Under the pieces are notes generated by a model. That model made no database searches and was not told the origin of the DNA. It was given only the letters and a program-made list of their open reading frames with translations. The translations under genes and the position numbers were made by a program. Positions 8,179 to 16,572 of a DNA stretch of 64,000 bases are shown piece by piece. The stretch comes from P36-A1 sp049478495 (GTDB lineage: Bacteria; Bacillota_I; Bacilli_A; JAJDGJ01). How positions within the stretch are numbered: the first letter of the stretch is position 1; each line of letters begins with the position of its first letter. The stretch covers positions 558,001 through 622,000 of the forward strand of contig NZ_CP168083.1 in NCBI RefSeq assembly GCF_049478495.1. The letters run 5' to 3'.

Positions 8179-8199
8179 CATTTATAAAGTTAGTTTTTT
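8179..8199 (-). terminator. Right TSD copy plus right arm of the split terminator
   Basis: CATTTATA at 8179-8186 is the second TSD copy. Bases 8187-8199 (AAGTTAGTTTTTT) are the partner of 6581-6593. Before the insertion this hairpin would have ended pyruvate oxidase transcripts coming from the right. Confidence 0.85.
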
Positions 8200-8217
8200 T
8201 GTTTAAATAAGTTTTGT

Positions 8218-9960
8218 TTAAATAAGTTTTGCTAGAATATCTTTAAATAATGGCATTTCATTAATATAATATGCTTTTTTAAAATTAGAAATTTGCTCTT
8301 GGCTAAATTTGTTTGGATCTAATTCTAATCTATGTGTAGGTAATGGTCTGTTTTGAGAAATCTTAACATCAATAACAACAGGCTTAGTAGGATTGATTAC
8401 TTCATCTTGTTCAAAAACCATTTTTAATTCCTCAATAGAGTTAACAGTGTATCCAACAGCAGACATTGATTTAGCCATTAAACCAAAGTCAGCTTCATAA
8501 AGATCAACTCCAAAAATATGTTGAGTAGCATATTGTTCACTTTCAATAAACCCTAAAGAATCATTGCTCATAACAATATTGATTACAGGCAAATTATATT
8601 TTACCTGAGTTAAAATATCTTGGCAAACCATTGAAAAGCCACCATCACCATTTACTGTAACAACTTGTCTGCTTGGATAAGCTAATTTAGCCGCTATACC
8701 ACCACAAACACCATAACCCATTGTTGCATATATACCAGAGGTAGTCCATAGCTGATTCGGCTTAAAATCAATGTTTCTAACACATTGTATACTTACGTTT
8801 CCAACATCACCAACAATAATAGCATCATCTTTTAATATATTAGCTAAATTAGCCATTATGTTTTCAGCAGTAACCTTTTCTAATTTAAGATTTGCTAAAT
8901 CTTTAGTGTATTTATTCCAATAATCCATATTTATTTTACAAGCTTTAAGATATGCACTTTCAGTAACATTACCATCTAATTTATCAATAATACTTCTTAA
9001 AGTACTTTTAGCATCTGCATTAATACCAACATCAACTCTATGTCTTTTACCAACTATACTAGGCTTAATATCAATTTGAATAAACTTTTGATCTGGTCTA
9101 AACATAACTTGAGCAAAAGGGAAATCACTACCAACAAACATAATCAAATCAGCATGTGCGATTGCTTCAGTAGCTGGTTTCGTTCCTAACCTTCCAGATG
9201 CTTTTAAATAGTTTTCAAAATCATCACCAATAATATTTCTTGCTAAAGCAGTAGAAACAACAGGCATTTGCAACTTAGTTGAAAGCTCTTTTAGTTCATC
9301 TTTACAGCCCTTAGCACCTATACCATAAAATAATAGGGGCTGTTTAGCTTGTTTTAATAAATCAATAGCAGCATCAATATCAGATTCTTCAGCAATAGGA
9401 TGCTTAATATTAAATTGTTTAGCAGAAGTAATATAAGTGTCATTAATATCAACAGTACCAAAATCAACAGGTATAGTTAAACAGGCAACACCATTATATT
9501 CATAAGCTGCTCTAATAGCATCTTCAACCATGTAAGGCATTTGCTGAGGATCCATAACAACTCTATTATAAACACTAACATCTCTTAGCATTGGATCTTC
9601 ATTCATTTCTTGAAAGTAGTTAGTATTCATAAATTTAGAAGATACTTGTCCAATAATTGCTAAAACAGGAGTCTTATCATGCTTAGCATCATATAAACCA
9701 TTTAATAGGTGAACAGCACCAGGTCCAGCAGAACCAAAACAAACACCAATTTTTTTTGTAAGTTTAGAATGGGCAGCAGCAGCAAGAGCTCCGACTTCCT
9801 CATGTCTAACTTGAATATATTCAATATTACTTTGATCGTTGTATAAAGCCTCCATAGTAGAATTGATAGATCCACCAGGTAAACCATAAATATGCTTAAC
9901 TCCATAGTCGCTTAAAACATTAAGCATTGCTAAGGCAGAATTAATTTTTTTAAATTCCAT
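8218..9960 (-). CDS. Pyruvate oxidase (ThDP- and FAD-dependent)
   Basis: A 580-residue enzyme of the ThDP family, closest in pattern to SpxB/Pox pyruvate oxidases, which turn pyruvate, phosphate and O2 into acetyl-phosphate, CO2 and H2O2. The N-terminal Pyr domain has the ThDP-activating Glu in RHEEVGALAAAAHS (near residue 52). The central domain has a FAD-type fold. The C-terminal PP domain shows the metal-binding GDGGFSMV motif near residue 440, with the distal Asn in VMSNDSLGF. Acetolactate synthase is a related alternative, but it would normally sit in an ilv operon and none is seen. It is transcribed alone from a strong promoter, and its terminator is disrupted by the IS. Confidence 0.85.
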   Translation of the reverse strand: MEFKKINSALAMLNVLSDYGVKHIYGLPGGSINSTMEALYNDQSNIEYIQVRHEEVGALAAAAHSKLTKKIGVCFGSAGPGAVHLLNGLYDAKHDKTPVLAIIGQVSSKFMNTNYFQEMNEDPMLRDVSVYNRVVMDPQQMPYMVEDAIRAAYEYNGVACLTIPVDFGTVDINDTYITSAKQFNIKHPIAEESDIDAAIDLLKQAKQPLLFYGIGAKGCKDELKELSTKLQMPVVSTALARNIIGDDFENYLKASGRLGTKPATEAIAHADLIMFVGSDFPFAQVMFRPDQKFIQIDIKPSIVGKRHRVDVGINADAKSTLRSIIDKLDGNVTESAYLKACKINMDYWNKYTKDLANLKLEKVTAENIMANLANILKDDAIIVGDVGNVSIQCVRNIDFKPNQLWTTSGIYATMGYGVCGGIAAKLAYPSRQVVTVNGDGGFSMVCQDILTQVKYNLPVINIVMSNDSLGFIESEQYATQHIFGVDLYEADFGLMAKSMSAVGYTVNSIEELKMVFEQDEVINPTKPVVIDVKISQNRPLPTHRLELDPNKFSQEQISNFKKAYYINEMPLFKDILAKLI

Positions 9961-10000
9961 AATTATTCCCTCTTTCTAATTATTTATATTCTTAATTTAA

Positions 10001-10029
10001 ATTATAGAATTAGTAATAAATTTTATCAA
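10001..10029 (-). promoter_or_regulatory. Sigma-70 type promoter of pyruvate oxidase gene
   Basis: On the minus strand, TTGATA (10029-10024), a 17-base spacer, then TATAAT (10006-10001), about 40 bases before the start codon. This is a near-consensus vegetative promoter. Confidence 0.8.
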
Positions 10030-10092
10030 AAATAATGCAATAATTCATTTTTTAAAAAAATAAAAAAAATAATAAAAATAGCCTTCAAATAG

Positions 10093-10121
10093 TTGACTTG
10101 CATAAACCTACATGATATTAT
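10093..10121 (+). promoter_or_regulatory. Promoter of the tRNA operon
   Basis: TTGACT (10093-10098), a 17-base spacer, then TATTAT (10116-10121), about 37 bases before the first tRNA-Ile. Confidence 0.8.
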
Positions 10122-10157
10122 ATATAGGCGTTAGGAAATAAAATAACTCTTAGATAG

Positions 10158-10234
10158 GGGCCTGTAGCTCAGTTGGTTAGAGCACACGACTGATAATCGT
10201 GAGGTCGGAAGTTCGAGTCTTCTCAGGCCCACCA
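10158..10234 (+). tRNA. tRNA-Ile (GAT), copy 1
   Basis: 77 nt, complete cloverleaf. Acceptor GGGCCTG pairs with CAGGCCC, anticodon GAT lies in CGACTGATAATCG, and CCA is encoded. It is identical to the next tRNA. Confidence 0.97.
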
Positions 10235-10267
10235 TTTTATTTCTAACAAATAATAACATTTTAAAAT

Positions 10268-10344
10268 GGGCCTGTAGCTCAGTTGGTTAGAGCACACGAC
10301 TGATAATCGTGAGGTCGGAAGTTCGAGTCTTCTCAGGCCCACCA
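10268..10344 (+). tRNA. tRNA-Ile (GAT), copy 2
   Basis: 77 nt, identical to the copy at 10158 and 33 bases after it. This is a recent tandem duplication. CCA is encoded. Confidence 0.97.
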
Positions 10345-10358
10345 TTTTAAATTTACAT

Positions 10359-10434
10359 GGGGCCTTAGCTCAGCTGGGAGAGCACCTGCCTTGCACGCAG
10401 GGGGTCAGCGGTTCGATCCCGCTAGGCTCCACCA
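10359..10434 (+). tRNA. tRNA-Ala (TGC)
   Basis: 76 nt. Acceptor GGGGCCT with AGGCTCC (including a wobble pair), anticodon TGC in CCTTGCACG, encoded CCA. The Ile-Ala order recalls rRNA spacers, but there is no rRNA here. Confidence 0.96.
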
Positions 10435-10455
10435 TTTTATTTAAAGGATGATTAT

Positions 10456-10830
10456 ATGAAATTTTCATTTATACATAATAATATTAATGTCTTTGATTTA
10501 AATAAAAGTATTTCTTTTTACAAAAAGTCATTAAATATGGTAGAATCTTCAAGAGTAGAAGCAGAAGATGGATCATTTGTTCTAGTTTATATGAAACCAG
10601 AAGAAGGAACTAATCTAATTGAACTTACTTACTTAAGAGATCAAAATAAACCATATAATTTAGGTGATAATGAAATCCATATGGCATTTGAAGTTGATGA
10701 TTATGCTAAGGCATATGAATTACACAAAGAAATGGATGTAATTGTATTTGAAAACACAGTAATGGGTTTATATTTCATTGCAGATCCTGATGGATACTGG
10801 ATAGAAATATTGGAAAAAGGGCGTAACTAA
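10456..10830 (+). CDS. VOC-family protein, lactoylglutathione lyase-like
   Basis: A 124-residue protein of the glyoxalase I / vicinal oxygen chelate superfamily with two beta-alpha-beta-beta-beta modules. Likely metal ligands are the His near the N-terminus (FIHNNINVFDL), a Glu in NLIELTYL near residue 56, a His in NEIHMAFEVDDY near 76 and the terminal Glu in GYWIEILE near 118. This pattern resembles GloA, which detoxifies methylglyoxal. It lies inside a tRNA operon, 21 bases after tRNA-Ala and 10 bases before tRNA-Val, with no terminator between. It is probably cut out of the tRNA precursor. The ribosome site is AAAGGATG. Confidence 0.75.
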   Translation: MKFSFIHNNINVFDLNKSISFYKKSLNMVESSRVEAEDGSFVLVYMKPEEGTNLIELTYLRDQNKPYNLGDNEIHMAFEVDDYAKAYELHKEMDVIVFENTVMGLYFIADPDGYWIEILEKGRN

Positions 10831-10840
10831 CCTTTAATAT

Positions 10841-10916
10841 GGACGATTAGCTCAGTTGGGAGAGCATCTGCCTTACAAGCAGAGGGTCAGCGGTTCGAGC
10901 CCGTTATCGTCCACCA
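10841..10916 (+). tRNA. tRNA-Val (TAC)
   Basis: 76 nt. Acceptor GGACGAT with ATCGTCC, anticodon TAC in CCTTACAAG, encoded CCA. Confidence 0.97.
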
Positions 10917-10917
10917 T

Positions 10918-10993
<76 letters not shown>

Positions 10994-10995
10994 TT

Positions 10996-11071
10996 GTCCT
11001 GTTAGCTCAGTTGGTAGAGCATCTGACTTTTAATCAGAGGGTCACAGGTTCGAATCCTGTACAGGACACCA
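10996..11071 (+). tRNA. tRNA-Lys (TTT)
   Basis: 76 nt. Acceptor GTCCTGT with ACAGGAC, anticodon TTT in ACTTTTAAT, encoded CCA. Confidence 0.97.
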
Positions 11072-11086
11072 TTTTAAATTAAATAT

Positions 11087-11169
11087 GCGGATGTGGCGGA
11101 ACTGGCAGACGCGCTAGACTTAGGATCTAGTACTTCGGTGTGCAGGTTCGATTCCTGTCATCCGCACCA
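11087..11169 (+). tRNA. tRNA-Leu (TAG), operon copy
   Basis: 83 nt with a long variable arm. Acceptor GCGGATG with CATCCGC, anticodon TAG in ACTTAGGAT, encoded CCA. A second tRNA-Leu (TAG) at 17728 differs only by an exchanged pair at the base of the acceptor stem (G-C to A-T). Confidence 0.97.
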
Positions 11170-11183
11170 TATATTTAATAGAT

Positions 11184-11207
11184 AACACCTTTTACAGGTG
11201 TTTTTTT
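11184..11207 (+). terminator. Terminator of tRNA operon
   Basis: Stem AACACCT (11184-11190) with AGGTGTT (11196-11202), followed by T to 11207. Confidence 0.85.
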
Positions 11208-11242
11208 GTTGCCTCATTCTGATAGATAAATGTCACTATTTT

Positions 11243-12672
11243 AATATATGAGTTAGTATTGGATATAACAGAAATGTTGTATCCTTTTTTAATGCTTTAT
11301 CGCTATACAATTAATTATTCTTGTATCATTATTTTAGTTTTTAATCTTTCAAATCTTCTAAAGCCACAAGATATTGTTTTTAACTTCTTGAATTTAGATA
11401 TTGTACCTTCTATTATTCCATTATTATACTCAGCATCGAAACTATCTTTAATATATTCATAATACTTAATAAAGGTAGATATACAAGTTTTAATTTTATC
11501 TGAAGCTAATTTATTAGGCTGATCATTGTTTTCTTAAACATTTCCATATTATTGTATTTTAAAGAAAATAGTAAATCTTGATATATTTCATAATTATTTT
11601 TAAAGTCCTCATTATTCTCGATTAAATAATTTTGAATTGCTTTATTGTTTGTAAACTTACAATTAAAGGTACATGCTTAAACATCACTTCTGAAAGATTC
11701 TCCTTTAACTGTAATATAGGTTTCCAAAAATTTTTGAACTTATTTCTGTTTTTTTCATCTGCATTCATAATTGCAACTCTAGTTTTATTAAAGTCTCTAG
11801 TTAAATTCTGATAAATATGAAATCTATCTAATATTATTTTAGCATTAGTAAAGTCATTTTTAATGATTTCAATATAAGGTGTATACATATCAATTACAAT
11901 ATATTCAACATTATCAATAGCTTCTTTTGTATAGTAGCTAAAATAGTTCTCTAAGTAAGCTTTTTGCCTGTTTTCTACGATATCTAGTAGCTTTCTTTTT
12001 TCACCATCCATAATAACAAAGGACATATTGCCATCAGCATCTTTAGTAGATTTAAACTCATCAAAATGAAGTACTTTTGGTAAATAGGATTTAATAGTAG
12101 TAGATTTAGCAGCCTCTGCATAAGTATCTAATACTCTAAAAACAGAATGTGTAGATACATTATGATCTTTAGCAATATAAGTACAAGTAAGCATATTAGT
12201 TAATTTAAGAGCAATTAGATATTTAACCATATTAGAAATAGAACATCCAGGATTTGTTAGAGTATTAGCAGGAATAAAAGTTTTATTACATTCCATACAT
12301 TTGTAACGAGTCTTAGTAAGTTTTAAATAAGCATCAAAACCAGAAACCATAGGTAATTTAATAAGAGATACTTTTTTATTATGTACATAAAATTTATTAT
12401 GAACTTTATTACATTTAGGGCAAACATTATCATTAAAAAATAGAATTCCATAAAATACTTTAGAAATATTATCTTTAATTTTTTCATCTTGAAATTTATA
12501 TATATTAATATTGGAATCATTAATTCCAATAATTTCTTTTAATTCTTTATTGTTTTTATTAATTATGTTATTATTAATCATGACATTTATCTCCTTAATT
12601 TATTTTAGTCGCTTAAATTATAACAAAGATAAATGTCTTTTTCTTTATATTAACAATTTAAGGGTGGAATAA
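11243..12672 (-). mobile_element. Decayed ISL3-family element, second copy
   Basis: Sequence from about 11243 to 12672 follows the intact element at 6602-8178 closely and in the same orientation. The left terminal repeat is missing, the right end stops after the GGGTGGAAT block, and no TSD is seen. It is an immobile remnant. Confidence 0.85.
11310..12581 (-). pseudogene. Broken ISL3-family transposase
   Basis: Closely similar to the intact transposase at 6757-8037 for the first 300 or so residues. It has at least two single-base deletions: near 11668, where the intact copy reads AAAGGTTGCATGC and this one AAAGGTACATGC, and near 11524, where GATCAATTG has become GATCATTG. The open part is 319 codons (11622-12581) and loses the C-terminal catalytic Glu block. 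It should be non-functional, though an N-terminal DNA-binding fragment could still be made from its intact start. Confidence 0.9.
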
Positions 12673-12761
12673 GTATAACAACTAAATCAAAATATTCAAT
12701 TTTGGTATGTATATTATTATTAGTAGTAGAGAATTATTTTTTATAGATTGGAGAAAGTTTA

Positions 12762-13387
12762 ATGAAGATACAAGTAAAAAATGCAGTAAAAAAATATAGA
12801 GATATGTTGATTTTGAATAATATTAACCTTGAATTTGAAACTGGTAATGCTTATGGAATTATTGGAAAAAACGGTTCAGGAAAGACACAACTAATGAAGG
12901 CGATTTGTGGGCACACTAAATTAACTTCTGGACAAATAATACAAGATGGAATTATTATTAGGAATAGAAACAACTTCATTTTAAATGCAGGAATAATTGT
13001 TGATACACCAGGTTTTTAGGTGATGTATCATGCTTAAATAATTTAGAAAAAATTAGACTAATTAAAAATGAAACAACTTTAAATGAAATGTTGAACTTAA
13101 ATGAATTATTCAATTTAACTCCATTTATAGAAAAGAAGTATGCACAACTATCTTTAGGTAATAAACAAAAAATGTTGATTATTCAAGCATTGATAGATAA
13201 TTCAAGCATACTAATACTTGATGAACCTTTTAATTCATTAGATACTCAAACTAGCGAAATATTAAAAGAGTACTTAATTCAATTTAAAAAGAAAGGTATA
13301 TTAATAATATCCTCACATTATAAAAACGATATCGAAGAGATTAGCGATGTATTAATACAAATTGAAAATGGAGGAATTATAAATTGA
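12762..13387 (+). pseudogene. ABC transporter ATP-binding protein, frameshifted
   Basis: Two reading frames together make one short ABC ATPase of about 208 residues. Frame 1 (12762-13019) has the Walker A GIIGKNGSGKTQLMKAI and ends DTPGF-stop at a run of five T. Frame 2 (-1, open to 13387) continues LGDVSCLNNLEKIRL. It then holds the signature motif AQLSLGNKQKMLI, Walker B SILILDEPFNSLD and the switch His in IISSHYKND. One missing T at 13015-13019 explains the break. A -1 slip at UUU UAG would also restore the frame. No permease gene is adjacent. The 3' end overlaps the next lipoprotein gene by 4 bases. Confidence 0.8.
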
Positions 13388-13905
13388 GAAAAAACATTTC
13401 AAAAGTAATAACTCTTTTCATTGTTTTACTAATTGTTAGTAGTTGTTCAGCAAATAACAATAGTAAAGAAGTCATTAATAGATATGAAGAGTGTATAAAT
13501 GATACAGACATTAGAGATTATAACAAAGAAGCAGTAAATTATGTTTCACAGTTGAATATAAAGCATTCTCAATTTACAAACAAAGTAAAATTGATTAAAT
13601 CAAACAAAGATACTAAATGTTATATAGATGGAGATAAAAAAGTTCGATTAGATAGTAATATAATAAATGATCAAGAATATCCAATTGCAATTTTCATACT
13701 ATATAAAGATGTTGATATTAAAGAAATTAAAAATGATTTAAATATACTTTTACAAAATAATAATCAAAAAGCAATTAGTAATAATGATGTAAAAAAGTTA
13801 TTAGAAGATGAGTATTTTTATATCGGTAAATATGAAATTAGAGTGACTGAAAGTGAAGGTATTTTAGAAATAAGATTTCTAGTATCAGTTGTTGATGTTG
13901 AATAA
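13384..13905 (+). CDS. Hypothetical lipoprotein
   Basis: A 173-residue protein with a lipoprotein signal: positively charged start, hydrophobic core and lipobox VSSC (Cys 21). The start is TTG, overlapping the ABC ATPase stop (TTGA) with the GGAGG of AATGGAGGAATTA upstream, so it was translationally coupled to the ABC gene. The mature part is rich in Asn, Lys and Asp and matches no family I recognise. By position it may be a surface accessory of the now-broken ABC system. Confidence 0.6.
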   Translation: MRKNISKVITLFIVLLIVSSCSANNNSKEVINRYEECINDTDIRDYNKEAVNYVSQLNIKHSQFTNKVKLIKSNKDTKCYIDGDKKVRLDSNIINDQEYPIAIFILYKDVDIKEIKNDLNILLQNNNQKAISNNDVKKLLEDEYFYIGKYEIRVTESEGILEIRFLVSVVDVE

Positions 13906-13980
13906 TAAATTTAATTGTTGAAAAAGAAAAGATATTATTTATAAATATTAATGAATTTATTTCTAGAATAGTTAAATACT

Positions 13981-14008
13981 AGCTTAATCGTAAAGATTAG
14001 GCTTTTTT
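13981..14008 (+). terminator. Terminator after lipoprotein gene
   Basis: Stem AGCTTAATC (13981-13989) with GATTAGGCT (13995-14003), one G-T pair, followed by T. Confidence 0.75.
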
Positions 14009-14185
14009 ATTTATAGTATAAAAAATAAAAAATCTAATTATAAAGTATAATTTATACGATAATAAAAGTAAATATAATTAAAGTTTCAAATAAATACTGT
14101 AAAGTAAAGATTAAAACTTGTATAGTAAAAACTAATTATCTTGAATTTAAGATGATTATTTGATAAGATAATAAACAATAATTAA

Positions 14186-14250
14186 TTGCAATACATTTTT
14201 AGCAATTCTATTATAATAATATATATAAAGAACATATAGTTCTTTTTTTA
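14186..14250 (+). promoter_or_regulatory. Promoter and leader hairpin of the aminotransferase gene
   Basis: TTGCAA (14186-14191), a 17-base spacer, TATTAT (14209-14214). A 6-bp hairpin (AAGAAC at 14228-14233 with GTTCTT at 14239-14244) and eight or more T follow within the first bases of the transcript. This looks like a weak terminator or attenuator 24 bases before the start codon. Confidence 0.5.
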
Positions 14251-14273
14251 TTAAAATAAATGGAGGTATACAT

Positions 14274-15287
14274 ATGAGAAATGACTTAAAAAAATTAAGT
14301 AAATACAAACCAGCACCTAATTCTTTAATAAACCTTGCCCAAAATGAAAATTACTTTTTAAATTGGCAAGAATATTTAAGTGATCAAGAATTATTAGCAA
14401 TAAGAGATCTTAACTTTGGCTTTTATGGTAATAACTATCATGATGAGTTAGTTAGTGAGTATGCTAAAATATATAATATTGACAAAAATATGATATGTCC
14501 AAGTGCAGGATCTGATTCAATGATAGGAATGGTTTTTAGCGCCTTAACCTTGAATAAAATTGCAGCTTTTGAAGTAGATTTCTTTAGGTATGAAGAAGCA
14601 GCATTGATTGCTCAAAGAGAGTTAAAAACTATTAATAATAATGCATCAGCAGAGAAAATAGCATCTTTTATAGATGATAATAATATTGAATTATTTATTT
14701 TATCCAATCCTAATAATCCTCAAAGTACTTTAAAATCAAAAGAGTACATAGTAGACCTACTTAATTCTACATCTGCATATATTGTCTTAGATGAGGCCTA
14801 TGTAGAATATGCAAGTGTTGATTGTTTAGACTTATTAAGTCAATATGATAATTTATTAATATTAAGAACATTATCAAAAGCATGGGGGCTTGCAGCTTTA
14901 AGAATAGGCTTTGTCTTAGCAAATGAAAAACTATTAGATTTTGTAGATACAGTAAAAGGTCCATTTACCTTAAGTGATGTCAATTCTTTAATTGCATCTA
15001 AAGCATTAAAACATATTGATCACTTTAAAACAAAAAGAAGTGAATTAATTGTAATTAGAGATGATTTCAAACAATTTTTAAAGAAATTTGAACAATTTGA
15101 TGTTTATGATAGTGAAACAAATTTTGTTTATTTTACTTTTGATAAAGCAGAACACTTACATGCATACTTAAAAGATAATAATATTATTGTATCTAAGTTT
15201 AATAATGGATTACGTATAACTATTGGTACAACAGAATTGATGAATATTACTAAAGAAACTATTAATAAATATTTTAGCAATTGTTAA
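14274..15287 (+). CDS. HisC-like PLP-dependent aminotransferase
   Basis: A 337-residue fold-type I aminotransferase of the histidinol-phosphate aminotransferase group. The Schiff-base Lys is in LRTLSKAWGLAALRIGF (Lys near residue 203). The cofactor segments SNPNNPQSTL (near 144) and VLDEAYVEYA (near 171) are intact. No other histidine genes are present, and HisC-like enzymes often act on aromatic or other amino acids. The neighbouring D-2-hydroxyacid dehydrogenase suggests an amino acid to 2-oxo acid to 2-hydroxy acid route, but that is inference. It has a strong GGAGG site and its own promoter. Confidence 0.75.
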   Translation: MRNDLKKLSKYKPAPNSLINLAQNENYFLNWQEYLSDQELLAIRDLNFGFYGNNYHDELVSEYAKIYNIDKNMICPSAGSDSMIGMVFSALTLNKIAAFEVDFFRYEEAALIAQRELKTINNNASAEKIASFIDDNNIELFILSNPNNPQSTLKSKEYIVDLLNSTSAYIVLDEAYVEYASVDCLDLLSQYDNLLILRTLSKAWGLAALRIGFVLANEKLLDFVDTVKGPFTLSDVNSLIASKALKHIDHFKTKRSELIVIRDDFKQFLKKFEQFDVYDSETNFVYFTFDKAEHLHAYLKDNNIIVSKFNNGLRITIGTTELMNITKETINKYFSNC

Positions 15288-15328
15288 AATTAAGTAATTT
15301 GACAAATAATCAGAAAAAAGAGTTGCAT

Positions 15329-15352
15329 AATATTAACACAGGTGTTAATATT
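15329..15352. promoter_or_regulatory. 24-bp perfect palindrome, probable operator
   Basis: AATATTAACAC-AG-GTGTTAATATT, two 11-base arms around AG. It lies between a TTGACA at 15299 and the small peptide gene at 15388, overlapping a CATAAT (15326-15331). The spacer from TTGACA to CATAAT is 21 bases, so the exact promoter is uncertain. The sequence does not match known CcpA, Rex or FabT boxes. It may bind a TetR-type or similar dimeric regulator. Confidence 0.6.
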
Positions 15353-15387
15353 AGAAACAACAAAAAGAGAAAAGGAGAGTAAACATT

Positions 15388-15474
15388 ATGAAAACTTCAA
15401 CAAAACGATTTTATTTATATAGCTTATTGAATGATAGTGTTTATTTACAACCCTATCTTTTTTCTGTTATCTAA
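15388..15474 (+). CDS. Small 28-residue peptide gene upstream of D-lactate dehydrogenase
   Basis: The ATG at 15388 follows a strong AAAGGAGAG ribosome site and opens a 28-codon frame ending in TAA at 15474. The peptide is rich in Tyr (four), Leu (five), Phe (two) and Ser (four), for example FYLYSLLNDSVYLQPYLF. It is preceded by a 24-bp palindrome and followed 20 bases later by a strong terminator, all upstream of ldhD. It could be a leader peptide for attenuation, a signalling peptide, or a small protein with its own transcript. The function is unknown, but the ribosome site, position and terminator make it a credible gene. Confidence 0.55.
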   Translation: MKTSTKRFYLYSLLNDSVYLQPYLFSVI

Positions 15475-15494
15475 ATAGAGAAAAGCTATGATAC

Positions 15495-15530
15495 AGTGGA
15501 TAAGCAAAAATGCTTATCCACTTTTTTTTA
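15495..15530 (+). terminator. Strong terminator between peptide gene and ldhD
   Basis: A perfect 12-bp stem (AGTGGATAAGCA at 15495-15506 with 15511-15522), an AAAA loop and eight or more T. It may end the peptide transcript or act as an attenuator for ldhD, which starts 36 bases further on. Confidence 0.9.
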
Positions 15531-15565
15531 TCAAAATTTTACAATAACAAATGGAGGTTATTACT

Positions 15566-16570
15566 ATGAGAATCAAGATGTATAGTGTTAGAGAGGATGA
15601 ACAACCATTCATTCAAGCTTTTGCAAAGAAAAATAATATAGAAATAGATACAGTAACATACGATTTAGAGTTTGATACTGTTGATGAAGTTAAAGGCTAT
15701 GATGGAATTAGCATCTTACAAACTGCAGATATGGATGATGAAAGAGTTTATAAAAAATTAAATGAATTTGGTATTAAACAAATATCATTAAGAAGTGCAG
15801 GATATGATATGGTAAATATTCCATTTGCTAATAAATATGATATAACTGTTACTAATATTCCTGCATATTCACCACATGCAATTGCAGAACATGCATTAAT
15901 GTTAAGTATGTATCAAATAAGAAATATGCCATTATCTCAAAATAGAATTAAACAACAAGACTTTACTTGGCCTGGATTAATATCTAATGAGATAAGTGAT
16001 TTAGTAGTAGGAGTTATTGGTGTAGGTAGAATAGGAAGTGTATATGCAAAAATAATGAATGCTTTAGGAGCTAAAGTAATTGGATATGATATAAAAGTAA
16101 ATGAAGAAAATAAATCATTTGTAAACTATGTAGATTCATTAGAAGACTTAGTTAAACAAGCTGATTTAATCTCAATGCATGTTCCATTAACAGAATTAAC
16201 AATAAACATGATAAATAAAGATATTTTTAAGCAAATGAAAGATGGTGTTATTATAGTTAATACATCAAGAGGTCAAGCTATAAATACAAAAGATTTAATT
16301 GATGCAATTGATAATAATAAAGTTAAATCAGCTGGAATTGATGTTGTAGATCATGAAGCTGCATACTTTGCACATAATTATCAAAATAAAGAAATAGTAG
16401 ATGAAAGTGTTAAGTTAGTTTTAGATCATCCTAAAATATTCGTAACTCCACACATTGCATTTTATACACATAGAGCAGTGGAAAACATGGTAAACATTTG
16501 CCTTGATAGTGTAGTAGATATTATAAATAATAAAAAACCATATACAATTATAGAAAGTCAGAGGAAATAA
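15566..16570 (+). CDS. ldhD: D-lactate dehydrogenase (D-2-hydroxyacid dehydrogenase)
   Basis: A 334-residue NAD-dependent enzyme that reduces pyruvate to D-lactate. The NAD motif VGVIGVGRIGSVYAKIM is near residue 150. Catalytic residues are Arg in LRSAGYDMVNIP (near 78 and 235), Glu in VDHEAAYFAH and His in FVTPHIAFYTHRA (near 295). The ATG at 15566 is chosen over 15551 because its GGAGG site is at 15553-15557 and would lie inside the longer frame. Length and pattern fit Lactobacillus-type D-LDH. A 2-hydroxyisocaproate or phenyllactate dehydrogenase is possible, given the aminotransferase next door. The downstream membrane gene follows after 2 bases. Confidence 0.87.
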   Translation: MRIKMYSVREDEQPFIQAFAKKNNIEIDTVTYDLEFDTVDEVKGYDGISILQTADMDDERVYKKLNEFGIKQISLRSAGYDMVNIPFANKYDITVTNIPAYSPHAIAEHALMLSMYQIRNMPLSQNRIKQQDFTWPGLISNEISDLVVGVIGVGRIGSVYAKIMNALGAKVIGYDIKVNEENKSFVNYVDSLEDLVKQADLISMHVPLTELTINMINKDIFKQMKDGVIIVNTSRGQAINTKDLIDAIDNNKVKSAGIDVVDHEAAYFAHNYQNKEIVDESVKLVLDHPKIFVTPHIAFYTHRAVENMVNICLDSVVDIINNKKPYTIIESQRK

Positions 16571-16572
16571 TT

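Larger units (their letters stand above)
13906..14273. other. Intergenic region before the aminotransferase
   Basis: A 368-base gap. It holds a terminator at 13981-14008, AT-rich DNA with nothing recognised to about 14180, then a promoter (14186-14214) and a small leader hairpin (14228-14250). Confidence 0.6.

Noticed and set aside
8201..8232. Short tandem repeat GTTTAAATAAGTTTTG at the end of the pyruvate oxidase gene
   Set aside because: Two copies of 16 bases over the last codons only. It explains a slightly altered C-terminus but has no clear further meaning.
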